Shown: positions 27,969-36,221 of the stretch, piece after piece | Numbering within the stretch: position 1 is the first letter of the stretch | Layout of the letters: each line of letters opens with the position of its first letter | Origin: Luteitalea pratensis | Lineage (GTDB): Bacteria; Acidobacteriota; Vicinamibacteria; Vicinamibacterales; Vicinamibacteraceae | Assembly: GCF_001618865.1 (NCBI RefSeq) | Contig: NZ_CP015136.1 | Location: 586,001 to 650,000, forward strand | DNA: 64,000 nt | Direction of reading: 5' to 3' | Program-made: the position numbers and the translations under genes | The notes under the pieces: generated by a model | Seen by the model: only the letters and a program-made list of their open reading frames with translations | Told to the model about the DNA's origin: nothing | Database searches by the model: none

Positions 27969-29138
27969 ATGCGACAGACTCAGATGACCTGGCTCACCGC
28001 AGGGCTCTTCGCCCTCGTGTTCAGCGCGGGCCCGGCCCTGGCCCAGAAGAAAGACGACAAGGCTGGCCCGGCTGCCGATCCGAAGCAGTTACTGATCAAC
28101 GGCATCGTCGGCGCCACCAACGAGGCCATGAAAGCCGCGCCGGGGACCACCGTGTACGCGGCCGACCCGGCCGCCCGCACAGTCACGGCCGACCCGTCGA
28201 CGACGGTGGCGATGACGCTGACGGTGGACTACCTGAAGGCGTCCGACAACAAGATCTACGCGCCGTTCACCGTGACCGTGCAGCCTGAGGTCCTCGGCAA
28301 GGGCGCGAACCTGGGCGCCTACGTCCGACTCGCGCCGAAGGGCGCGGTGCCGCCGGAGGCACCGCCGCCGCCCGATCCCAAGGCGCAGAAGGAAAAAGAA
28401 AAGCAGGACAAGAAGAAGAAGGGCAAGGAAGCCCAGGATCTCGCGGGTCAGGCCGTGTCCGGGGTCGAGTACCCGTGGGAGGACTATTACGACCTGACCG
28501 CGGTGCCGCGCGGCCCCGGTGGTCCGCTGACCTTCGCCCGCCCGTTCAGCGTCGCCGCCGGCGAGTACGACGCCTACGTGGCGGTCGCGGTCAAAGACCC
28601 CGCTGCCGCGCCGGGCCCCTTGAAGATTGCCGTGCACAAGGCCACCCTCACGGTGCCGAACTACTGGAGCAATGACTTCCAGATTTCGACCGTCTTCCTC
28701 GCCAACAAGGTCACGCCGCTCACTGACGTTCCCGCCGGTGAGGCCCAGAAACTCAAACCCTACGTGATCGGCAACCTGGAAGTCTCGCCGGCCGTGGACG
28801 GCAAGTTCACGAGCGCGGAGGAACTGTCGGTGTTCTTCATCATCTACGGCGTGACGCTCGGCGATGACAAGAAGCCCGACGTGATCGTCGACTGGCAGCC
28901 GTTCAAGAAGGGACCCCTCGGCGAGGCGAAATTCCGCGGCGTCGCACCGCAAAAACTGAACAGCGAGACCCTGCCGCCCGGGTTCGACGTGGCCCAGGGA
29001 CATCAGCTGGTCGGGAGCCTGAACGTCCCCATCTCGGCCTTCGAACCGGGGGACTACCGTTTGGCCATCAAAGTGACAGACAATAAGTCTGGCAAGTCCC
29101 TGACGCACGACGTCGTCTTTACCGTCGCCGGCTCCTAG
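27969..29138 (+). CDS. Exported protein of unknown function with Lys-rich linker
   Basis: A 389-aa protein with signal peptide (ends GPALAQ). Beta-rich regions flank a highly charged low-complexity linker at about 137-160 (QKEKEKQDKKKKGKEAQ) preceded by PPEAPPPPDP. The C-terminal half has Ig-like strand patterns (GEYDAYVAVAVKD, APGPLKIAVHKATLTVPNYWSNDFQISTVFL, DYRLAIKVTDNKSGKSLTHDVVFTV). That style is common in acidobacterial GWxTD/VWFA-associated exported proteins. It precedes the barrel protein by 79 bp in the same direction. No enzymatic motif is visible. Confidence 0.75.
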   Translation: MRQTQMTWLTAGLFALVFSAGPALAQKKDDKAGPAADPKQLLINGIVGATNEAMKAAPGTTVYAADPAARTVTADPSTTVAMTLTVDYLKASDNKIYAPFTVTVQPEVLGKGANLGAYVRLAPKGAVPPEAPPPPDPKAQKEKEKQDKKKKGKEAQDLAGQAVSGVEYPWEDYYDLTAVPRGPGGPLTFARPFSVAAGEYDAYVAVAVKDPAAAPGPLKIAVHKATLTVPNYWSNDFQISTVFLANKVTPLTDVPAGEAQKLKPYVIGNLEVSPAVDGKFTSAEELSVFFIIYGVTLGDDKKPDVIVDWQPFKKGPLGEAKFRGVAPQKLNSETLPPGFDVAQGHQLVGSLNVPISAFEPGDYRLAIKVTDNKSGKSLTHDVVFTVAGS

Positions 29139-29217
29139 CCGACGACGGGGCAGGCGGGGCGCCCTGCGGGAGTTCACCCGCAGAGTGTTCCTGTGCGGAC
29201 CTGCCACTGGAGTTCTC

Positions 29218-31158
29218 ATGACCCGATCGGTGACGCTGACGGCGCTCGCGCTCGGCCTGAGTCTCGCCTCCACGGCGATGGCACAGCCGCTTGTGCAGGC
29301 GCGCGCACACAGCGGCGCCGGGTCGGCCGTGCCGGGGGCCGACCTGGTGTCGGGCAAGATCGAGGGCGTGGTCACCGACGAACGCGGTGCACCGATCGCG
29401 GGCGTGGCCGTCTCGGCCCTCGGGCCCGACGCCCTCTTCGGCGTGACCGACCAATCCGGACGGTTCGTGTTCTCCGCCGTGCCAGTGGGCACCTACCTCA
29501 TTCGCGCACAGCGGGCGGGTTATCGCGCCTCCATGCGTGAGTTCGTCGATGTGTCGCCGGCCGCGAGTGCCCGTCACATCGTGCGCCTCGCCCGCCTCGC
29601 GGGCACGCCGAGCGATGCCGAGCCGGAGCCAACCGAGCCGGCGCCGGTCATCGCGGCTGGCTTCGGCGGAGCCGCGGCCACGATCGCCCCCGCTCCCCCC
29701 GCCTCGCGCATCGACGACGACAGCGCCGATCACGATCACTCGCCCCGCCTGTGGCGTTTGCGCCACATGAAGCGGTCGGTGCTCCGGGATGCGCAGGACC
29801 AGCTCGCACTCGACGCATTCGACGACGACATCGACTGGATCGAGCAGCGTCTCGGCGCGCCGACTGTCGAAGCCACGGCCCGCGGCACGACGTCGTTCTT
29901 CGGCGGCGATGCGTCCCTGTCGGGGCAGGTGCAGTTCCTCACCGCCACGGCCTTCGACGACGGCGGCAAGGGCGAAGCGACCGCGTGGGCGCAGGGTCCG
30001 GCCGGCGTCGCATACGCAACCGTTGGCGCACCCATCGGCAACACCGGCCAGTGGTCGGTACAAGGCGCCTTCGGTCGCGGTGAGCTCTCGTCGTGGATCG
30101 TCGCGGGCAACTACCTGCGCCCGACCGAATCGCTCCACCAGCTCGATCTCGGCGCGTCGTTCGCGTTGCAGGGATTTTCAGAGGAGACGCCCGCCGCGCT
30201 CATGAGCGTGCCCGAGCGTCGCCGCGTCGCCGGCACCATCCATGCCTTCGACACGTGGCGCCTGCATCGGCGCGCCGTCGTCACGTACGGCACCCGTTAC
30301 GCGTACCACGACTACCTGGATCGTCCGACGCTGATGAGCCCCAGCGTCTCGATGTCCGTGTCGCCTCTCGAGAAGACCTGGGTGCGCGTGGCCGTGACCC
30401 AGCAGATGCTCGCGCCCGGCGCCGAGGAATTCGATGCGCGCAATCTGTCGGCGTTCTCGATGCCGCCGCAGCGGACGTTCACGTCCGCGTCGGCGAGCGG
30501 GCGCTTGAGCGCGGAACGCACCCGGCACCTCGAAGTGGGTGTCGAGCGCCAGGTCGGCCAGTTCCTTCTCGGCGTGCGTCGGTTCGAACAGGCCGTCGAC
30601 AACCAGTTGGTGGCGATGTTCGGCGTCGGTCCGCGCGATCTCGCGCCCGACCTCGGACACTACGCCGTGGCCAACGGCGGCAACGTCGACGCCGGCGGCT
30701 GGGTTTTCGGCATTGCACAGGACGCAGGGCCACGCTTCCGGGGCTCGGTCGAGTACACGATCGCCCAGGCGGAGTGGTTCGGCACGGGCGATCGCGGCGT
30801 GATCGCGGTGATGGCCCCGTCGGCCGATCGAACGGGCAACGAGCGAATTCACGACGTGACCGCGCACGTGGTCACCGACGTCCCGGAGACGGCCACTCGC
30901 GTTGCCGCGACGTGGAAGGTGAACTCGGCCTTCGCCCGTCGGAGCCCGCTCCTCGCCGAGGCGAGCAGCGACGCACGGTTCGACGTGCAGGTCTCGCAGC
31001 GGCTGCCGTTCCTCAGTTCGACCGGTGCCGACTGGGAGTTCGTGGTCGCGGTCCGCAACCTGTTTCGCGACGGCGAAGCGGTCGGATCCATCTACGACGA
31101 ACTGCTCGTCATCCGACCGCCCAAGCGTGTCGTCGGCGGCGTCCTGGTCAAGTTCTAG
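29218..31158 (+). CDS. TonB-receptor-like outer-membrane barrel with CarboxypepD_reg domain, apparently lacking a plug
   Basis: A 646-aa protein from ATG 29218 with signal peptide (ends STAMAQ). A carboxypeptidase-regulatory-like beta domain (about 45-125: GKIEGVVTDERGAPIAGVAVSAL...FVFSAVPVGTYLIRAQRAGYR) and a Pro/Ala linker come first. About 440 aa of alternating beta-strand sequence end in VVAVRNLFRDGEAV...RVVGGVLVKF, the typical TonB-receptor C-terminus with terminal Phe. The 110-140 aa plug expected between the domains is not recognisable; only about 80 aa with linker separate them. The gene's last codons are part of a 76-bp tandem repeat. Confidence 0.8.
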   Translation: MTRSVTLTALALGLSLASTAMAQPLVQARAHSGAGSAVPGADLVSGKIEGVVTDERGAPIAGVAVSALGPDALFGVTDQSGRFVFSAVPVGTYLIRAQRAGYRASMREFVDVSPAASARHIVRLARLAGTPSDAEPEPTEPAPVIAAGFGGAAATIAPAPPASRIDDDSADHDHSPRLWRLRHMKRSVLRDAQDQLALDAFDDDIDWIEQRLGAPTVEATARGTTSFFGGDASLSGQVQFLTATAFDDGGKGEATAWAQGPAGVAYATVGAPIGNTGQWSVQGAFGRGELSSWIVAGNYLRPTESLHQLDLGASFALQGFSEETPAALMSVPERRRVAGTIHAFDTWRLHRRAVVTYGTRYAYHDYLDRPTLMSPSVSMSVSPLEKTWVRVAVTQQMLAPGAEEFDARNLSAFSMPPQRTFTSASASGRLSAERTRHLEVGVERQVGQFLLGVRRFEQAVDNQLVAMFGVGPRDLAPDLGHYAVANGGNVDAGGWVFGIAQDAGPRFRGSVEYTIAQAEWFGTGDRGVIAVMAPSADRTGNERIHDVTAHVVTDVPETATRVAATWKVNSAFARRSPLLAEASSDARFDVQVSQRLPFLSSTGADWEFVVAVRNLFRDGEAVGSIYDELLVIRPPKRVVGGVLVKF

Positions 31159-31384
31159 TTCGCCTCCGCGCGCTGACGCGAGCTCGGCTCACAACGCTCA
31201 TCGTCGGGGCCCTCGGGTCCCGACGCAGTTCTAGTTCGCCTCCGCGCGCTGACGCGAGCTCGGCTCACAACGCTCATCGTCGGGGCCCTCGGGCCGCGAC
31301 GAAGTTCTAGCCGGGCTCCGGGCGCTGCGCGGCCTCGCACAGCAACACTCGCCCCGCGACGCAGTGCGTCGCGGGGAGTTCTAG
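31151..31384. repeat. Tandem 76-bp repeat overlapping a stop codon, with hairpins
   Basis: AGTTCTAG starts four successive units at 31151, 31227, 31303 and 31377. Units 1 and 2 are 76 bp and differ at three positions; unit 3 is diverged (74 bp). The first AGTTCTAG contains the final Phe codon and TAG stop of the barrel gene. Units 1 and 2 contain CGTCGGG...CCCGACG hairpins (second imperfect); unit 3 contains a 12-nt palindrome arm (CCCCGCGACGCA) at 31352-31376 that would make a strong RNA stem. Confidence 0.9.
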
Positions 31385-31620
31385 ACCCGGCGCGGGATCG
31401 TCTTTCCCGGGTCTCGTCGCCTCGCGCGACAGGCACGAGCTATCGACCTCGCGGGTATCGTCAGCGGCGTCGATGCAACGACACCTCCCCCATATCCAAA
31501 AAGACGTCGCCGAGATCCCGTTTGTTGGAAATGGGGTGGGACATGCCCGCCTGCACGCGGCATTGTCGATTGAACACGCCACTTTGTGTGCCTGCGCGCA
31601 ATTGCCCGGCGCCGGCCACG
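31385..31620. other. Gene-free stretch before the sigma-54 promoter
   Basis: With the repeat and promoter beside it, this forms a 543-bp gap without a gene. I see one weak hairpin (AGACCCGG at 31383-31390 with CCGGGTCT at 31407-31414, no U-tract). The segment from 31480 to 31600 is distinctly more AT-rich (atatccaaaaaga, tttgttggaaat). Upstream activator sites could lie here, but no clear dyad was found. Confidence 0.4.
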
Positions 31621-31636
31621 TGGAACACCGTTTGCT
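31621..31636 (+). promoter_or_regulatory. Sigma-54 (-24/-12) promoter
   Basis: TGGAACA-CCGT-TTGCT matches the consensus TGGMACR-N4-TTGCW at every defined position, with the GG and GC dinucleotides 10 bp apart. It lies 66 bp before the histidine kinase ATG; transcription would start near 31647. The downstream operon encodes an activator with an intact GAFTGA motif, so autoregulation is likely. Confidence 0.7.
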
Positions 31637-31654
31637 AAACGGGAGGGGATAGCG

Positions 31655-31705
31655 ATGCACGGCGCCGGTCCCCGGCCTGTCGCTTCGTCGACCGACCACC
31701 GATGA
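31655..31705 (+). CDS. Possible 16-codon leader peptide
   Basis: An ATG preceded by GGGAGGGG (31641-31648) opens a 16-codon frame whose TGA overlaps the kinase ATG (ATGA at 31702-31705). The kinase itself has no good ribosome site, so translational coupling would explain its expression. The predicted sigma-54 start near 31647 would remove most of the GGGAGGGG, which counts against it. Confidence 0.3.
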   Translation: MHGAGPRPVASSTDHR

Positions 31706-34614
31706 CCGAGGGTTTCTGGGCAGCATCCGCCGACGGGCCGCGCCGCGTGCAGTGGGGCCGTGCTGCGCTTGCCGTCACCGTGACGGCGCTGCTGCTGACT
31801 CTCGTCGTCGCCAATATCGCCGTCCGGTTCTCCTGGGTCGAAGTCGAGGACGGCATCCTGTGGGAGGCACGGGCCGAGGGCGTGGTTGCCGCCCGCGTCG
31901 GGCCTGAGGCCTCGGGTGCGCGCGCGGGAATCCGCGCCGGCGACGTGCTGGTCGCCGTCAACGGGCGCGGCATCGATCGGGTCGAGCAGGTGCTCGACGC
32001 GCAACACGGCACCCAACGGGGCCGTCCCCTTTCGTACGTCGTTTCCCGCTCCGGATACGAGCGCCCGCTCCGGCTCGAACTCGAGCCCGTGCCCGAGGGC
32101 GCCCGCCTGCTGTACTACGCGCTGGCCGCCGTGGCCATCTTCGCGCTGTTGGTCGGTTGCTCGGTCCGTGTGCAACGACCGCGCGACGTCGCCACCCTCC
32201 ACTTCTTCTGGCTGACGGTCGCCTTCTTCGGCGTGTGCGGATTCTCGTACAGCGGCCGCCTGGACCGGCTCGACTGGACCTTCTACTGGGGTGACGTGGT
32301 GGCAATGCTCGCCCTGCCTCCCCTGTTCGTGCATTTCGCCCTCGTGTTCCCGGAACGTCAGGACGCCTGGGCGAAGACGCCGCGTGCCCGGGTGTTGCTG
32401 CCGTTGCTGTACCTGCCCGCCCTGGTGCTCGGCCTGACGCGCATTTCGGTGCTGTCGGCCGGCGCCATGCCCGGCGACACGCTCGAGAACTGGGTCGTCG
32501 CCCTCGATCGCGCGGAGATGCTGCAGTTGGTCGCGGCGCTGGTCTTCGGCCAGGCGATCATGACCCGCACGCTCGGCCGCCTGCGCTCGGTGACGGCGCG
32601 TCGGCAGTTGCGCTGGATCGTCTGGGGCACACTGGCTGGGGCGTTGCCGTTCGCGCTGCTCTACGGCCTCCCGTACGCCCTCGGCTACCAGCCCTGGGAA
32701 GTGCTCGGCGTGCTGGTGGTGCTGCTCGCCCTGGTGCCCCTCGCCTTCGCGTCCGCGGTGGTCCGGTATCGCCTGATGGACGTGGAAGTGATCATCAAGC
32801 GCACGGTGGTGTACGCCACCGTCCTCGCGGCGATTGCGACCATCTACACGATCACGCTGCGCTTCGCGAGCGAGATGTTCCTCGGCGGATCCGAACAGCA
32901 CAACTCGGTCATCGCGATCCTCGCGACGCTGCTCGTCGTGCTGCTCGCGCCGATGGTCAAGAGCGCCATCCAGACCGCGCTCGACTACGCGCACTACCGC
33001 GACCGTTACGACTACCGCCGCGCCTTGCTCGCGTTTGCGCGCGAACTGAACGCCGATCTCGACCTGGACCGGCTCACGGAGCGGCTCGTGCAGCGCCTGG
33101 CCGACACGTTCGGCGTCGACCGCATCACGCTCTTTGTCGCCTCGGCGCCGGGCGCGGCCGACGGATTTGCCGCGCATCGCGCCGTCGGCGCGGCGCTTGC
33201 GACGGTCCCGCCCCTGAAGCGGTTCTCCGGCATCGGCACCCGCCTCGAGAGCGGCCAGGTGGTGAGCCTCGACGATCCGTTCACCGTCCGGCGGTTCTCG
33301 GCCGAGGAAGTCCGGTTCTGGCGGGATCATGGCCTCCACTACTTCGTGCCCTGCCTCGCCAAGGACGGCCCGATCGCAGTGATCGGGCTCGGGTCGCGGC
33401 CGAGCGGCGAGCCGCTCAGCACCGAGGACCTCACCCTGCTCAACGCCGTCGCCGCGCAGGTCGCCACGGCGATCGAGAACGGCAGGCTGTACCAGGCGCT
33501 CCGCGAGAAGGCCGACGAGCTGAATCGCATGCGCGAGTTCAGCGAGAACGTCGTCGAGTCCCTGCAGGACGGGTTGCTCGTGGCCGACCTCGATGGCGTC
33601 GTGCTGCACTGGAACCCGGCGATGGAGCAGATCGCCGGCGTCGCCCCGGCCCAGGCTGTCGGGCGTCGCCTCGACGAGCTGTTCGACCCCGAGTTCCTCG
33701 CCGCCATCCGCATGGCCGAGCGCGGCGGCACCGAGACCGCGACCATCTACCGGACGCCGCTCGTCTCGCGGCATCCCGATGGGGCGCACAAGCGGCTCGT
33801 GAACGCGGCGATGCATCCGCTGCGGACGTCGAGTTCGGCGCAGGCCGGATCGGTGCTGATGATCGAGGACATCACCTCGCGCGTGCAGCTCGAGGAGCAG
33901 TTGCAGATCTCCGAAAAGATGGCGTCCATCGGCCTGCTCGCGGCCGGTGTCGCGCACGAGGTCAACACGCCGCTGACGGGCATCTCCAGCTTCACGCAGA
34001 TGCTGCTCGAGCAGGCCGACCCGGAGGATCCGCGGACGCGGCTGCTGGAGAAGATCGAGCGGCAGACCTTCCGCGCCGCCAAGATCGTCAACAGCCTGCT
34101 CCACCTGTCGCGTCCCGTGCAGAGCGAGACCGGTCCGGTCGACCTGCACGTCGTCATCAACGACGTGCTCTCGCTGCTCGAGCACCAGTTCCGTTCCGCG
34201 AGCGTGCAGGTGCGCAAGGACCTGCAGGCCGAGGGACCGATGGTCCGTGCCGTCGAGCACAAGCTGCAGCAGGTGTTCCTGAACCTGTTCCTCAACGCCC
34301 GCGATGCGATGCCGAAGGGGGGCTGGGTGACGGTGGCCTCCCGTCGCGAGGGCGACCACTTTGTCGTGCTGGTGAGCGACACCGGCGCGGGGATCCCGAG
34401 CGAGCATCTCGCCCGCATCTACGACCCGTTTTTCTCGACCAAGCCCATCGGACAGGGCACCGGCCTCGGCTTGTCGATCACGTATGGCATCGTGCAGGAG
34501 CACGACGGCACCATCGTCTGCGACAGCCAGGTGGGCCAGGGGACGCAATTCACGGTGTCCTTCCCGGCGCTCGCGCCGTCGCGGACCGAGTCCGCGGGAT
34601 CCAGCGCGGGCTGA
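31702..34614 (+). CDS. Sensor histidine kinase with PDZ, multi-pass membrane, GAF and PAS domains
   Basis: A 970-aa inner-membrane kinase. TM1 (about 22-42) precedes a periplasmic PDZ-like domain (about 55-135; ASGARAGIRAGDVLVAVNGRGI). Seven or so helices (about 135-425) follow, then GAF (about 440-610), PAS (about 615-735; DGLLVADLDGVVLHWNPAMEQIAG), HisKA with His near 752 (AAGVAHEVNTPLTGISSF) and HATPase (LFLNARDAMPKGG, DTGAGIP, FFSTKPIGQGTGLGLSI). The NtrB/PrsK-like C-terminal half fits its pairing with the NtrC-type regulator 18 bp downstream. The PDZ sensor suggests detection of exported protein C-termini, which is inference. Confidence 0.93.
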   Translation: MTEGFWAASADGPRRVQWGRAALAVTVTALLLTLVVANIAVRFSWVEVEDGILWEARAEGVVAARVGPEASGARAGIRAGDVLVAVNGRGIDRVEQVLDAQHGTQRGRPLSYVVSRSGYERPLRLELEPVPEGARLLYYALAAVAIFALLVGCSVRVQRPRDVATLHFFWLTVAFFGVCGFSYSGRLDRLDWTFYWGDVVAMLALPPLFVHFALVFPERQDAWAKTPRARVLLPLLYLPALVLGLTRISVLSAGAMPGDTLENWVVALDRAEMLQLVAALVFGQAIMTRTLGRLRSVTARRQLRWIVWGTLAGALPFALLYGLPYALGYQPWEVLGVLVVLLALVPLAFASAVVRYRLMDVEVIIKRTVVYATVLAAIATIYTITLRFASEMFLGGSEQHNSVIAILATLLVVLLAPMVKSAIQTALDYAHYRDRYDYRRALLAFARELNADLDLDRLTERLVQRLADTFGVDRITLFVASAPGAADGFAAHRAVGAALATVPPLKRFSGIGTRLESGQVVSLDDPFTVRRFSAEEVRFWRDHGLHYFVPCLAKDGPIAVIGLGSRPSGEPLSTEDLTLLNAVAAQVATAIENGRLYQALREKADELNRMREFSENVVESLQDGLLVADLDGVVLHWNPAMEQIAGVAPAQAVGRRLDELFDPEFLAAIRMAERGGTETATIYRTPLVSRHPDGAHKRLVNAAMHPLRTSSSAQAGSVLMIEDITSRVQLEEQLQISEKMASIGLLAAGVAHEVNTPLTGISSFTQMLLEQADPEDPRTRLLEKIERQTFRAAKIVNSLLHLSRPVQSETGPVDLHVVINDVLSLLEHQFRSASVQVRKDLQAEGPMVRAVEHKLQQVFLNLFLNARDAMPKGGWVTVASRREGDHFVVLVSDTGAGIPSEHLARIYDPFFSTKPIGQGTGLGLSITYGIVQEHDGTIVCDSQVGQGTQFTVSFPALAPSRTESAGSSAG

Positions 34615-34632
34615 CCCGCCAGAAAGTCTGCA

Positions 34633-36057
34633 ATGGCCACTGCCAGGGGAACGATTCTCGTCATCGACGACGAAGAGGTGATGCGCGAGGTGCTCGAAGC
34701 CCTGCTCGCGCGCGAAGGTTACGACGTGCGCCTTGCCGTGAACGGCCTGGAAGGACTCGAGCTGGCCCGGGCCCACTCCTTCGACGCCGCCATCGTCGAC
34801 GTGATGATGCCGGGCATGGACGGCCTGACGGTCCTCAACGAGCTGAAGGCGATGGACGAGGATCTCCCCGTCGTCATGGTGACCGCGTACCAGTCGGTGG
34901 AAACGGCACTCACGGCGATGAAGCGGGGCGCCTTCGACTACATCGCCAAGCCGTTCAAGAACGATGAAGTCGCGGCCGTCCTGCGCAATGCCGTCGAGCG
35001 GACGCGGCTGTCGCGCGAGAACCGCATCCTCAAGCAGAACCTCCAGACGCACGGCAGCAAGTTTGCCAACATCATCGGCCGCAGCAGCAAGATGCGGCAG
35101 GTGTTCGACCTCGTGATCCAGGCGGCGCCGAGCCGATCCACCGTGCTCGTCAACGGCGAAAGCGGCACCGGCAAGGAACTGGTGGCGCGCGCGCTGCACA
35201 ACAACTCGCTGCGCGCGGAGAAGGCCTTCGTCACCGTCAACTCCGGGAACCTGCCACCGGATCTGCTCGAGAGCAACCTGTTCGGGCACGTGAAGGGCGC
35301 CTTCACGGGAGCCGTCGCGCCGAAGAAGGGCCTGTTCGAGGTCGCCGACAAGGGCAGCATCTTCTTCGACGAGATCGGCAACGTCCCACTCGAGACGCAG
35401 GCCAAGCTGCTGCGCGTGATCCAGGAGCGCGAGTTCATGCGCCTCGGCGGCGTGGACACGATCAAGGTGGACGTGCGCATCATCGCGGCGACCAACGTCG
35501 ACCTGCGCACGATGGTGGACGATGGACGGTTCCGCGAGGATCTGTACTACCGCCTGCACGTGATCACGGTGAACCTGCCGCCCTTGCGGGCGCGCAAGGA
35601 AGACATCCCGCTGCTGGTCCAGCATTTCCTCGAGAAGTACGGCGAGGAGAACAACCGTCGTGAGCTCGAGTTGGCTCCCGAGGCGCTCGACCTGATGCTC
35701 GACTACGACTGGCCCGGCAACGTCCGTGAACTCGAGAACGTGATCGAGCGGGCTGTGGTGCTGTGCCCCGGATCCCGGATCGGGCCGGACCTGATTCCTG
35801 ACACCGTCCGCATCACGCGCCGCTTCCAGATCCCCAACTTCGTGCTGCCGCCGGAGGGCATCTCCTTCAAGGAGGTCACGGGTGATTTCGAGCGCCGACT
35901 GATCGAGACGACGCTCGAAGCTGCCGGCGGCGTCCAGAAGCGGGCCGCCGAACTGCTCCACATCAAGCCCACCACGCTGAACGAGATGATCAAGCGCTAC
36001 GACATCCGTCCCCGGCGCAAGAAGGGCCAGGCCGACGAGCCGGAACCGGTACGGTAG
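34633..36057 (+). CDS. NtrC-family sigma-54-dependent response regulator
   Basis: A 474-aa activator. The receiver (1-120) has D12/D13, phospho-acceptor D56 (AAIVDVMMPGMDG), T84-type Thr (MVTAYQS) and Lys in IAKPFKND. The AAA+ domain has Walker A NGESGTGKELVARAL (near 175), the sigma-54-contacting GAFTGA at about 222-227, Walker B GSIFFDEIG and sensor WPGNVRELENV. A C-terminal Fis-type helix-turn-helix (AAGGVQKRAAELLHIKPTTLNEMIKRYDI) completes it. It is the evident partner of the upstream kinase and the likely activator of the promoter at 31621. Confidence 0.96.
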   Translation: MATARGTILVIDDEEVMREVLEALLAREGYDVRLAVNGLEGLELARAHSFDAAIVDVMMPGMDGLTVLNELKAMDEDLPVVMVTAYQSVETALTAMKRGAFDYIAKPFKNDEVAAVLRNAVERTRLSRENRILKQNLQTHGSKFANIIGRSSKMRQVFDLVIQAAPSRSTVLVNGESGTGKELVARALHNNSLRAEKAFVTVNSGNLPPDLLESNLFGHVKGAFTGAVAPKKGLFEVADKGSIFFDEIGNVPLETQAKLLRVIQEREFMRLGGVDTIKVDVRIIAATNVDLRTMVDDGRFREDLYYRLHVITVNLPPLRARKEDIPLLVQHFLEKYGEENNRRELELAPEALDLMLDYDWPGNVRELENVIERAVVLCPGSRIGPDLIPDTVRITRRFQIPNFVLPPEGISFKEVTGDFERRLIETTLEAAGGVQKRAAELLHIKPTTLNEMIKRYDIRPRRKKGQADEPEPVR

Positions 36058-36205
36058 TCATTGGTCATTGGTCATGGGTCATGGGTCATGGGTCATGGGT
36101 CATTGGTCATTGGTCATAATTGGTCATTAATCATTGGTGTTCGTCATTAGTGATGGGTCATCGGTCACGGGTCATTGGGCATTCATCATGGTCATGACGC
36201 ATGAC
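36058..36205. repeat. GGTCATTGGTCATGGGTCAT tandem repeat tract
   Basis: About 20 degenerate ggtcattg/ggtcatgg units in roughly 8-bp periods, ending in catgacgcatgacgcatgac. It starts immediately after the regulator's stop codon (36055-36057) and reaches the start region of the next gene. Confidence 0.9.
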
Positions 36206-36221
36206 GCATGACCAATGAGAA

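Noticed and set aside
31381..35961. A 1526-codon open frame on the minus strand opposite the kinase/regulator pair
   Set aside because: It mirrors two genes with complete catalytic motifs, and its composition (His/Arg/Gln/Leu-rich) is that of a GC-rich antisense shadow. No domain is recognisable.
36058..36205. CRISPR-like appearance of regularly spaced repeats
   Set aside because: Units are contiguous 7-9 bp degenerate repeats with no spacers, and no cas genes are present. The same applies to 58239-58318 and 6864-6979.
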